The notes under the pieces are model-generated. The model was given only the letters and a program-made list of their open reading frames with translations. It made no database searches and was not told the DNA's origin. This document shows positions 43,936-53,634 of a stretch of DNA of 64,000 nt, piece after piece; position 1 is the stretch's first letter; every line of letters begins with the position of its first letter. The stretch is taken from the NCBI RefSeq assembly GCF_029210485.1, contig NZ_JARGET010000022.1, positions 1 through 64,000 of the forward strand. Reading direction: 5' to 3'. Made by a program: the position numbers and the translations under genes. The stretch is from Hoeflea sp. YIM 152468. GTDB lineage: Bacteria > Pseudomonadota > Alphaproteobacteria > Rhizobiales > Rhizobiaceae.

Positions 43936-45003
43936 CTATTTGCTCAAAGCCACTTCCTGGGCCAGCGCCACCCGCGCCTGTAGTCGGCTTTGCGCCTGAT
44001 CGATGACCACCGCCGCAATAATGACCAAGCCTTTGACCACCATCTGCCAGAATGACGATACCCCCATCATGACCAGACCGTCCGACAAGATACCGATCAC
44101 GAAGGCGCCGATGATCGTGCCCACAATCCGGCCACGCCCGCCTGACATCGACGTTCCGCCGAGAACCGCGGCGGCGATGGCATTGAGCTCGAAAAACTCA
44201 CCCGTGGCCGGATGAGCGGCGCGAAGCTGGGACGCAATGATCAGGCCGACGATCGCGGCCATCAGACCGGCAAACATGTAGACAAACATCTTCACCCGGT
44301 TCACCCGGACGCCGGAAAGGGCCGCACCCCGCTCATTGCCGCCTGTGGCATAGATCTGCCGCCCGAGCGGTGTTCTGCTTGCAATGTAGGATGCCCCCAG
44401 TGCGACCGCGATCAGCATCCAGATCATCACCGGCAGGCCGAGAAAATTGCCCGTGCCGATCAGCGGGAATGTGTGCGAGCCATATTCGGGGTTGCCGTTG
44501 AGATTGGGAAAGGTGCGCCCGCCTGAAAACAGGAGTGCTGCACCACGGGCGACGTACAGCATGCCGAGTGTGGCTATGAAGGGCGCAACATTAAACCTGG
44601 TTATCAAGATGCCGTTGATCCAGCCGACAAATATGCCGGCCAGACAGACAAGCGCGGCAATCTCGAAAGTGTTGAACTGGATCGACCACCCAAGCCCGAC
44701 ATCAATGCCATTGAGCACCAGCCAGCCGGCGACCATGCTGGTCAGCCCGACCACCGAGCCGACAGAGAGATCGATTCCGCCGGTGATAATGACAAAGGTC
44801 ATGCCGATCGCCAGAAACGCGTTAATCGCCACATGCTTGGAAACGAGGATGGCGTTCGCCGTGCTCAGAAAATTGGGCGCCATCACGGAGAAAAACGCAA
44901 GCACCAGCAACAGTGCGACGAAGGTGCGCGCCTTGAGCAACAGCAAGAGCCAATTGGTGTTGGATCGGGGTGTCGCCATAGCGCTCTCACTCATCAAACT
45001 CAT
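43936..45003 (-). CDS. Ribose-type ABC transporter permease
   Basis: A 355-residue RbsC-like permease with MTFVIITGGIDLSVGSVVGL and VLGGTSMSGGRGRIVGT blocks and about eight to ten hydrophobic segments. It overlaps the ATPase gene by 4 bases and completes a one-permease RbsABC-type importer with the binding protein at 47352. Likely substrate: D-apiose, from the adjacent apulose-pathway genes. Confidence 0.92.
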   Translation of the reverse strand: MSLMSESAMATPRSNTNWLLLLLKARTFVALLLVLAFFSVMAPNFLSTANAILVSKHVAINAFLAIGMTFVIITGGIDLSVGSVVGLTSMVAGWLVLNGIDVGLGWSIQFNTFEIAALVCLAGIFVGWINGILITRFNVAPFIATLGMLYVARGAALLFSGGRTFPNLNGNPEYGSHTFPLIGTGNFLGLPVMIWMLIAVALGASYIASRTPLGRQIYATGGNERGAALSGVRVNRVKMFVYMFAGLMAAIVGLIIASQLRAAHPATGEFFELNAIAAAVLGGTSMSGGRGRIVGTIIGAFVIGILSDGLVMMGVSSFWQMVVKGLVIIAAVVIDQAQSRLQARVALAQEVALSK

Positions 45004-46559
45004 GATACCAAGTCCTTGTTCCTGCTTCTGGCATTGGCCGGAGTGGCGGCAGCGATCACATCGGCAGCCTTTGCGTTTTTGCCGAATTCACCGCTGATGC
45101 GGCCATCAGCCATGACGATAATCCGGTCGGAGAGCGCCAGGACCTCCTCGAGGTCGGAGGTTACAAAAATGATTCCGATGCCTTCGGCTGCCAGATCCCG
45201 CATCTTGTGGTAGATTTCGGCCTTCGCCCCAACATCGATCCCGCGCGAGGGCTCATCCATCAACAACACCTTGGGTCCGGTCATCAGCGCCTTGCCGATG
45301 ACCACCTTCTGCTGATTGCCGCCCGACAGCGATGAAATCGGGTTGCCGGGGCTGGCAACCTTCACCGTCATCCGCTTGATGAATTCGGCAGCCCGGGCCA
45401 CCTCCTTCCGCAAATTCAGATGAAACACGGTGGTGAATTGGGAGAGCGATGACAGGGTTATGTTTTCGCGAACCGACATGATCTGGACCAGGCCGTCTCG
45501 CTTGCGGTCCTCCGGCACGAGGGCGATGCCACGGGCAATGCGGCCGGAGACGTGTTTCTCGCGCAATTCCGCGTCATCGACAAAGAACCGGCCTTTGGCC
45601 TCGGGGTGCTGCGCCATGATGCATTCGAGGAACTCGGAGCGCCCGGCGCCCATCAGCCCATAAAGGCCGAGAATCTCTCCCGCGCGCACGGTCAACGACA
45701 CGTGATCGACCATGAAACCGCCACCCATCTTGGGCAGTGCAATGTCTTCGGCGCGGAAAACTTCCTTGCCAAATTCATGAGCTATGAATTGCGAAAAATC
45801 TTTCGATTTTCCACCGATCATCGCCTGCACGATCCAGGGGATATCGACACCCTCCATCGAGCGCGAACCGGTAATCTCACCATCACGCAGAACCGTGATG
45901 TAATCGCCGACGCGGATCAGTTCCTCAAGCCGGTGCGATATGTAAACGATGCCGACGCCTTGGGCTTTGAGTTCATCGATGATGCGGAACAGCACCTCGA
46001 CTTCGGCCGCGGAAAGCGCCGAGGTCGGCTCGTCGAGAATCAGGATCTTTGCATCCTGCGCCAGCGCCTTTGCAATCTCGACAACCTGCTGCTGCCCGAT
46101 CCGGAGATGGCCAAGCGTGGTATCGGGATCAATGTCCTGCTCCAGCCGCTGCATCAGTTCGCGGGTGCGCTCTTCAACCAGAGCCTGGTCGATATCGATG
46201 CCGAAACGCAGCGGCTCGCGAGCCATGAACACGTTCTCGCTGACACTCATATCCGGGAACAGATCGAGCTCCTGAAATACAATGCCGATGCCGTTGGTCA
46301 CGGCATCATCCTTGGTCCGGAAGGTTACCGGGCGACCATTGATGTTGATCTCGCCGCTGGTCAGGGTCTCGACGCCGGCAATGACCTTCATCAGGGTGGA
46401 TTTGCCAGCGCCATTTTCTCCGACAAGCACATTGACCGCACCCATGCGGATATCGAAGTCGACATCCTTGAGCGCTACCGTGCCGGGATAGACCTTGGTG
46501 GCGCCACGGATGGTCAATCCGATCGGATGGGCTTCGCCGTTCTTCCGCGCCAATGTCAT
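45000..46559 (-). CDS. Ribose-type ABC transporter ATPase, two domains
   Basis: A 519-residue protein with two nucleotide-binding domains. NBD1 has Walker A VGENGAGKST (46-55), signature LRIGQQQ (degenerate, usual for RbsA), and Walker B ILILDEPTSA. NBD2 has a degenerate Walker A (YGLMGAGRS), signature LSGGNQQK and Walker B VLLMDEPSRGID. It overlaps both neighbouring genes by 4 bases. Unlike the ATPase at 34639, this copy is intact and could energise more than one binding protein. Confidence 0.93.
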   Translation of the reverse strand: MTLARKNGEAHPIGLTIRGATKVYPGTVALKDVDFDIRMGAVNVLVGENGAGKSTLMKVIAGVETLTSGEININGRPVTFRTKDDAVTNGIGIVFQELDLFPDMSVSENVFMAREPLRFGIDIDQALVEERTRELMQRLEQDIDPDTTLGHLRIGQQQVVEIAKALAQDAKILILDEPTSALSAAEVEVLFRIIDELKAQGVGIVYISHRLEELIRVGDYITVLRDGEITGSRSMEGVDIPWIVQAMIGGKSKDFSQFIAHEFGKEVFRAEDIALPKMGGGFMVDHVSLTVRAGEILGLYGLMGAGRSEFLECIMAQHPEAKGRFFVDDAELREKHVSGRIARGIALVPEDRKRDGLVQIMSVRENITLSSLSQFTTVFHLNLRKEVARAAEFIKRMTVKVASPGNPISSLSGGNQQKVVIGKALMTGPKVLLMDEPSRGIDVGAKAEIYHKMRDLAAEGIGIIFVTSDLEEVLALSDRIIVMADGRISGEFGKNAKAADVIAAATPANARSRNKDLVS

Positions 46560-47203
46560 GGCATGATTTCCACGCTCACCGGGGTGACGAGAATTGCATC
46601 ATCGACCTTTTTCAGCGGCACCACTCCTGTGAAAGTGACGGTGCGGCCGATCAGGTCGCCATCGGGCAGCACAACTTCGCTGGAAACTCGATCATTGAGT
46701 GCTCGACCGAGCTTGGCAAACTCGATCTGGTCACGAAAATCATCGAAATTGTAGAATGGAGCGATATCGCGCAGCGCGTTGCCGCGGATCACCGGGCCAA
46801 GCTGGATGGTCAAGTCCGCTGTTCCGTCACCGTCCACATCCAGATCTGCAACCCGTGCGCGGGTGTCGAGCTTGGCCGTGACGATCACGCCGGTGTCGGA
46901 CACTGCAAAATTCCAGGCCGCCCCCTGTCCGGAGCCGCGATTTCCGTGCTCTTTTCCAGCAGCATCCAATCCTCCCGCCGCAAGTGCCGTCTGGAAGGCC
47001 GCGTAGTTCAGCGCCTTGTCACGGATAAAGGGCCGGAGTTGTGATTCGAAGGTCTCGGCGATGCGCTGCTCGGTGCGGACGTTATCGCCGCTGGCGCCGG
47101 CAGAGATTGCCTTTTCGTCCTCGGGCAGGTTCTTGACCAGCTTGCAACCGGAAAGGCTGAATATGGTGACGGCACAAATGGCCAGGATCGTTTTGCGGGT
47201 CAT
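46556..47203 (-). CDS. DUF2291-family periplasmic lipoprotein
   Basis: A 215-residue lipoprotein with signal sequence ending SLSGC (Cys20). The body matches the DUF2291 family, including AAWNFAVSDTG and DGTADLTIQLGPVIRGNALRD. These proteins are found in RbsABC-type operons of proteobacteria, but their job is not known to me; an accessory periplasmic role next to the binding protein is plausible. The ATG at 47203 (GAGAGC site) is chosen because it starts the signal peptide. It overlaps the ATPase gene by 4 bases. Confidence 0.85.
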   Translation of the reverse strand: MTRKTILAICAVTIFSLSGCKLVKNLPEDEKAISAGASGDNVRTEQRIAETFESQLRPFIRDKALNYAAFQTALAAGGLDAAGKEHGNRGSGQGAAWNFAVSDTGVIVTAKLDTRARVADLDVDGDGTADLTIQLGPVIRGNALRDIAPFYNFDDFRDQIEFAKLGRALNDRVSSEVVLPDGDLIGRTVTFTGVVPLKKVDDAILVTPVSVEIMP

Positions 47204-47310
47204 GATGCTCTCTGGCGTAAAGATTTGAAATGCAGCACAGGGCACGGCGGGCCGGCTCGATGCCATTTCATATCCGGCCCCGACGGCCGGCAGTCGCATA
47301 AACCACAACC

Positions 47311-47332
47311 GGAGCGCGGATGCCCGCGCCCC
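47311..47332 (-). terminator. Hairpin after the RbsB-like binding-protein gene
   Basis: Arms GGAGCGCGG (47311-47319) and CCGCGCCCC (47324-47332) form a 9-pair stem with one G-U pair and a 4-base loop, 19 bases beyond the binding-protein stop. No T-run follows. It fits mRNA stabilisation or partial termination before the DUF2291 gene. Confidence 0.55.
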
Positions 47333-47351
47333 GATTGGATTGTGCAGCGCC

Positions 47352-48644
<1,293 letters not shown>

Positions 48645-50111
48645 ATGACACGGACTGTAAACCGCAAAATTTCGCTTGGCGTCGTGATCGGAAGCCGCGC
48701 CTTCTTCAGTCCGGCCCCCTGCATCGACGCGCGCGCGCAAATTCTCGCGCAACTGGAAAAGCTGGGTATCAATGCCGTCATCCTGCCGGTCGAGGCCACC
48801 GCCAACGGCGCCGTTCAATCGATCCCGGACGCCAAGCTTTATGCCGAGCACTTCAAGAAGCACCGTGACAGCATTGACGGCCTGGTGATCTGCCTGCCCA
48901 ATTTCGGCGACGAGATTGCAATCGCGGAGCTGATCAACCGCACAAAACTCAATGTGCCGATCCTGCTTCAGGCCTCCAATGACGAGTTGGACAAGGTGGA
49001 TGTGCATTCCCGCCGGGACGCGTTTTGCGGCAAACTCTCGGTGGCCAACAATTTCTGGCAATATGGCGTTGCGTTCACGGAGACGACCAACCACACCTGC
49101 GACATCGATGGCGATGAATTCCTCAGTGATCTGGATCGGTTCTCCCGCGTTTGCCGCACCGTTTATGGCTTGAGGAATGCCCGCGTCGGCGCGATTGGCG
49201 CGCGGACCGCGCCGTTCCAGACCATGCGGTTTTCAGAAAAACTGCTGCAGCAATCGGGCATCACCGTGATAACGGCAGATCTGTCCGAACTCATCGGGGC
49301 GGCGGAGGCGATCAAGGACAGCGACACTGACCTGGTCTCCGGCCTAGAGCGGATTCGCAATTATGGTCGAATTCCGGCCCATATCCGCGAAGCCCAGGTC
49401 CTCAAGCAGGCAAAATGGACACTGGCCGTCAACCGCTGGATCGATGAGAACGAATGCGATGCGTCGGCGATCCAGTGCTGGCGCTCGCTTCAGGACAATT
49501 TCGGCTGTGCCACCTGCCTGACCATGTCGATGATGGGCGAGGATCTGGCGCCCTCCGCCTGTGAAGTCGATGTGATGGGTGCGGTGTCGATGTATGCGCT
49601 GACGCTGGCCTCCAGCGCACCTGCTGCCATCCTGGACTGGAACAACAACTACGCCGACCATGTCGACAAGTGTGTCTACACCCATTGCGGCAACTTCCCC
49701 AAGAGTTTCCTGGGCACGACACCGGAAATCGGCGAGTTGGATGTGCTCGGTGAGGTCATTGGCCGCGAGAAGTGTTTTGGTGCCGTCAAGGGCAAGGTGC
49801 AGGCGGGCAACATGACCTATTTCCGGCTCTCATCCGATGACCGCAACGGTATGCTCAAGGCGTATCTGGGCGAAGGCGAATTTACCGACGATCCCTTCGG
49901 CATGGACGGTGGCATTGCCGTCACCAAGGTTGACCGGCTGCGCGAGTTGATGCGGTTTGTCAGCCAGAATGGCTTCGAGCACCATGTTGCGATGGTACGC
50001 GGACACTATGCTGACGTCGTCAATGAAGCCGTCACCCGCTATCTCGGCTGGCCCACCTATCATCACAATGGCACGCCCGAGCCTGAACTTTTCTTCCCGA
50101 ACCGCAAGTGA
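48645..50111 (+). CDS. L-fucose/arabinose isomerase-like protein, probable D-apiose isomerase
   Basis: A 488-residue protein of the fucose-isomerase-like fold. Candidate metal ligands are Glu and Asp residues in the central and C-terminal parts, including DSTVD-like CEVDVMG (about 306-312) and LDWNNNY (about 331-337), with Cys/His in CVYTHCGNFP. It is transcribed ahead of transketolase and FGGY kinase genes and divergently from the apiose-type ABC genes. D-apiose isomerase, which makes apulose, is the best fit by context; the fold is also used for fucose, arabinose and sulfoquinovose isomerases. The ATG has a GGGAGAACC site. Confidence 0.75.
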   Translation: MTRTVNRKISLGVVIGSRAFFSPAPCIDARAQILAQLEKLGINAVILPVEATANGAVQSIPDAKLYAEHFKKHRDSIDGLVICLPNFGDEIAIAELINRTKLNVPILLQASNDELDKVDVHSRRDAFCGKLSVANNFWQYGVAFTETTNHTCDIDGDEFLSDLDRFSRVCRTVYGLRNARVGAIGARTAPFQTMRFSEKLLQQSGITVITADLSELIGAAEAIKDSDTDLVSGLERIRNYGRIPAHIREAQVLKQAKWTLAVNRWIDENECDASAIQCWRSLQDNFGCATCLTMSMMGEDLAPSACEVDVMGAVSMYALTLASSAPAAILDWNNNYADHVDKCVYTHCGNFPKSFLGTTPEIGELDVLGEVIGREKCFGAVKGKVQAGNMTYFRLSSDDRNGMLKAYLGEGEFTDDPFGMDGGIAVTKVDRLRELMRFVSQNGFEHHVAMVRGHYADVVNEAVTRYLGWPTYHHNGTPEPELFFPNRK

Positions 50112-50120
50112 GACAGGCGT

Positions 50121-50954
50121 ATGACCCACGCACTGAAAACCGACAATTCTGATGCCCTGATCCGTGACAAGGCGCTGTGGATGCGGCAGCAAGCCATGAA
50201 GATGGTCTATGCCAAGCAGCTTGGTCACCTGGGCGGCGATTTTTCCGCCATCGACGTACTGGCGACGCTGTATTTCGGCGTGCTGCGCTATGATACGGCA
50301 CGGCCGGAGTGGGCTGAGCGAGACCGCTTCGTGATGTCCAAGGGCCATGCAACCGGGGCGCTTTACACGGCTTTGTGCGCAGCAGGATATTTCCCCGAGG
50401 ACTGGCTCGACACCTATATGGGCCATCACTCCAAACTCAACGGTCACCCGAACCGTCAATATCTGCCGGGCGTCGAGACCAATACCGGGCCGCTCGGTCA
50501 CGGCTTTCCGGTCGCGTTGGGGATTGCCATTTCCGGCCAGATTACCGGAGCGGATTACCGCACCTATGTGCTCACCGGGGACGGAGAACAGCAGGAAGGC
50601 TCGAACTGGGAAGCGGCAATGACCGCCGGCAGCCGCAAGGTCAAGAACCTGACGCTGATCATCGACCGCAACCGCCTGCAGCAAGGCGCACGCACCGAAG
50701 ACACCAATGGGCTCGATCCGCTCGATGACAAGTATCGCGCCTTTGGCTGGCATGTCGTCGAGATTGACGGCCATGACTATGCCCAGCTTCTCGACACGCT
50801 CGGCGCACCGGTGGCAGACCGCGAAAAGCCACTCTGCGTGATTGCCAATACGGTCAAGGGAAAGGGTGTCTCATTCATGGAAGATCAGGCGAAATGGCAT
50901 CACGGCGTGCCCAACGCCGAACAATTCGCGCAAGCAATGAAGGAACTGGTTTAA
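50121..50954 (+). CDS. aptA: Transketolase N-terminal subunit, apulose-4-phosphate transketolase type
   Basis: A 277-residue thiamine-diphosphate-binding half of a split transketolase. The TPP motif starts GDGEQQEG (153-160) and continues to the Asn of LIIDRN (about 184). His-rich blocks SKGHATGA (73-80) and GPLGHGFP (123-130) line the active site. It pairs with the C-terminal half at 50954, whose start codon shares a base with its stop. AptAB split apulose 4-phosphate, with glyceraldehyde 3-phosphate as acceptor, into xylulose 5-phosphate and dihydroxyacetone. Confidence 0.85.
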   Translation: MTHALKTDNSDALIRDKALWMRQQAMKMVYAKQLGHLGGDFSAIDVLATLYFGVLRYDTARPEWAERDRFVMSKGHATGALYTALCAAGYFPEDWLDTYMGHHSKLNGHPNRQYLPGVETNTGPLGHGFPVALGIAISGQITGADYRTYVLTGDGEQQEGSNWEAAMTAGSRKVKNLTLIIDRNRLQQGARTEDTNGLDPLDDKYRAFGWHVVEIDGHDYAQLLDTLGAPVADREKPLCVIANTVKGKGVSFMEDQAKWHHGVPNAEQFAQAMKELV

Positions 50955-51916
50955 TGGCTGTCGCTGCTGCAACCACCGCCCCGATGTTCGATTGCCGCAA
51001 GGCCTGGGCCGAGACACTTGAACAGCTTGCCGCTTCCGATGAGCGCATTGTTGTCGTGGTCAATGACTCGGTCGGCTCGTCCAATCTCGGCGGCTTTCAG
51101 ACAAGATTTCCCGACCGCACGATCAATGTCGGCATTGCCGAGCAGAACATGGTTGGCGTCGCGGCAGGGCTTGCCAACGGGGGACGCATTCCGTTCGTGT
51201 CGGCCGCATCGTGTTTTTTGACTGCGCGGGCCATGGAGCAAATCAAGGCGGATGTCGCCTATGCGGGTTTCAACGTCAAACTGGTCGGTCAGTCTTCCGG
51301 CATCGCCTATGGCGAACTTGGCGCCACGCACCATTCGATCGAGGATTTCGCATGGTTGCGGACGCTCGGTCCAATCACCGTGATCGCCCCCTGCGATGCC
51401 TGGGAGACCGCAGAGGCAGTCAAATGGGCCGCCGTCCATGAGGGGCCTGTCTATCTGCGTCTATCGCGGATGAAGGTCCCGACCCTCGATCTGCCGGGCC
51501 GCACTTTCACGCCGGGCAAGGCGGAGGTGCATAGATCAGGCACCGATGTGACCATCATTGCCAACGGCACCACGGTCCATCTTGCGATCGAAGCTGCCGA
51601 GACTTTGGCCGCGGAAGGCGTTTCCGCCCGTGTTCTCAACATGCACACGATTTCGCCGCTCGACACCGACGCGGTTACGGCGGCGGCAAAGGAAACCGGC
51701 GCGATTGTGACCGTGGAGGAAGCGCTTGATCGAGGCGGGCTCGGCGGAGCCGTTGCAGAATGCACCTCGGCGACCCATCCTGTCCCGCTCCAGCGCGTCG
51801 GCTTCCCCGGCTTCATGCCGACCGGATCGATTGCCAGTCTGTTTGAAGAGTTCGGTCTGAGCCGGGAGGGCATTGCCAGTGCGGCCCGCATCGCCATTCG
51901 CCGCAAGGGAGCCTGA
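50954..51916 (+). CDS. aptB: Transketolase C-terminal subunit, apulose-4-phosphate transketolase type
   Basis: A 320-residue protein with the pyrimidine-binding domain (8-170; GIAEQNMVGVAAGLANGG holds the catalytic Glu that activates TPP, near residue 58) and the transketolase C-terminal domain (about 185-315). The ATG is taken from TAATG at the end of aptA; the longer frame runs inside aptA and is rejected. It is the partner of the N-terminal half just upstream. A split general transketolase is the alternative, but the kinase and isomerase neighbours favour apulose. Confidence 0.85.
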   Translation: MAVAAATTAPMFDCRKAWAETLEQLAASDERIVVVVNDSVGSSNLGGFQTRFPDRTINVGIAEQNMVGVAAGLANGGRIPFVSAASCFLTARAMEQIKADVAYAGFNVKLVGQSSGIAYGELGATHHSIEDFAWLRTLGPITVIAPCDAWETAEAVKWAAVHEGPVYLRLSRMKVPTLDLPGRTFTPGKAEVHRSGTDVTIIANGTTVHLAIEAAETLAAEGVSARVLNMHTISPLDTDAVTAAAKETGAIVTVEEALDRGGLGGAVAECTSATHPVPLQRVGFPGFMPTGSIASLFEEFGLSREGIASAARIAIRRKGA

Positions 51917-51919
51917 TCC

Positions 51920-53371
51920 ATGCTTGTCCTGGCGATCGATCAGGGAACCACAAACACCAAGGCCCTGATCGTTGACGAGGCCGGACATATCCATACGCGC
52001 GCCTCGTCGCCGTCGAGCACTCACTATCCGCAGCCAGGATGGGCGGAACAGTCCGCCACGGCAATATGGGATGATACGCGTTCAGTGATCGACGCGGTTG
52101 TGGCGCAGATGAATGGCCGCAGCATCGATGCCATTGCCATATCGAACCAACGCGAAACCCTCGTGGCGTGGGATGCGGAAACCGGCAAGCCGGTCGGGCC
52201 CGCGATCTTGTGGCAATGCCGGCGTACTGCGCCCGAATGTGCAGCGCTGATATCGGCAGGGCACAACGAGACCGTGGAAGCTGCGACCGGGCTCGGCATC
52301 AATCCGCTGTTTCCAGCATCCAAACTGGCCTGGATTCTCAAAAGCCGGCCCGAAGCCCTCGGCTTGCTTGACCAGGGGCGCCTGCGGGCCGGCACTGTCG
52401 ATAGCTGGCTGCTATGGAATCTGACGGGTGGAACGGTGTTTGCCACCGACCACTCAAACGCTTCGCGAACCCAATTGTTCGACACCGAGCTATTGCAGTG
52501 GAGTGCTGAGCTGGCGGAGATTTTCGAGACGCCAACATCCTGCCTGCCTGAGCCCCGGCCTTCCGACAGCCGGTTCGGCGAGACTGCCGCCGGGGTAACC
52601 AGCCTTCCACCAGGCATCCCGATCATGGCGATGCTGGGCGACAGCCACGCAGCCCTTTACGGCCACGGCGTTCGCCGTCTTGGCACCGTCAAGGCCACCT
52701 ATGGCACCGGCTCGTCGCTGATGACGCTGACACCTCAGCGCGTGGCATCAAGCCACGGATTGTCAGGCACCATCGCCTGGACAGACAGATCCGGAACAAC
52801 CTATGCCCTTGAGGGCAACATTCTGGTGTCCGCACAAGCAGCCGCCTTTATTGCAGGCTTGCTGGGCATAGGTGATGCGGGCGCGCTTTCCGACCTGGCG
52901 CAAACCGTAGACACGGCAGACGGCGTCAGCTTCGTGCCGGCCCTGTCCGGGCTCGGCGCGCCGCATTGGAATGATCACGCGACGGGCACAGTGGCCGGCA
53001 TGACCCATGGAACAACGCCCGCGCATGTCGCCAGGGCGACATTCGAGGCGATTGCCCTCCAGATTGCCGATGTCTTCGAAGCAATGCAATCCGATATAAA
53101 CATGCAGCTTGTTGGCCTCAGGACAGATGGCGGAGCTTCGTCAAACGCGTTTTTGATGCAACTGCAATCGGACCTGCTGCAATGTCCCGTTGAAAGCGCC
53201 GTGGTTGAGGAAATCAGTGCGCTTGGCGCCGCCGCAATGGCTTTCCGCTCGCTCGGGCAAGAATGGCTGCCCGATACACGCAGCAATCGGTTTGAGCCGC
53301 GGATGACGCCTGCAACTGCAGAAACCATTCGAGCCAAGTGGAAAGAAGCCATTCGGCGCGCTTGCATCTAA
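51920..53371 (+). CDS. aplK: FGGY-family carbohydrate kinase, probable D-apulose kinase
   Basis: A 483-residue FGGY kinase. The first ATPase-fold lobe starts LAIDQGTTNTKALIVD (4-19), as in glycerol/erythritol kinases. ILWQCRRTA (about 94-102) and the Asp of GDSHAALYGHG (about 235-245) contribute to the active site, and the second lobe has LRTDGGASSNAFLMQL. It begins 3 bases after the transketolase stop. AplK phosphorylates apulose to apulose 4-phosphate for AptAB. By sequence alone glycerol or xylulose could also be substrates. Confidence 0.82.
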   Translation: MLVLAIDQGTTNTKALIVDEAGHIHTRASSPSSTHYPQPGWAEQSATAIWDDTRSVIDAVVAQMNGRSIDAIAISNQRETLVAWDAETGKPVGPAILWQCRRTAPECAALISAGHNETVEAATGLGINPLFPASKLAWILKSRPEALGLLDQGRLRAGTVDSWLLWNLTGGTVFATDHSNASRTQLFDTELLQWSAELAEIFETPTSCLPEPRPSDSRFGETAAGVTSLPPGIPIMAMLGDSHAALYGHGVRRLGTVKATYGTGSSLMTLTPQRVASSHGLSGTIAWTDRSGTTYALEGNILVSAQAAAFIAGLLGIGDAGALSDLAQTVDTADGVSFVPALSGLGAPHWNDHATGTVAGMTHGTTPAHVARATFEAIALQIADVFEAMQSDINMQLVGLRTDGGASSNAFLMQLQSDLLQCPVESAVVEEISALGAAAMAFRSLGQEWLPDTRSNRFEPRMTPATAETIRAKWKEAIRRACI

Positions 53372-53437
53372 GGCATGACGCTGTCGACTGGCTTCGATCG
53401 AGCGCTCTCACCTATAGCATGATGATTCTAAATGGTT

Positions 53438-53471
53438 CAGCGCCGCCCCTCCGATCGCAGGGGCGGCGCTG
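53438..53471. terminator. Strong hairpin between convergent kinase and TAXI-TRAP genes
   Basis: A perfect 13-base stem pairs 53438-53450 with 53459-53471 around an 8-base loop. It lies between two convergent genes. No T-run follows on either strand. The remaining bases of 53372-53634 hold no gene that I can see. Confidence 0.55.
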
Positions 53472-53634
53472 TAGGCTGTGTCGGCGGGCTCAACCAGGAT
53501 AAGGCTGGCTTCAAACGCAAGGAAGCAAACCAGATCTCGTTTCGCCTTGCCGCAGCATAGGCGATCCGTTTTCATCGCGTCATCGTTGACGGTCTGCTCG
53601 ATGCGTCCTCAGCCGGTGCAGGGAGTTTTCTTGC

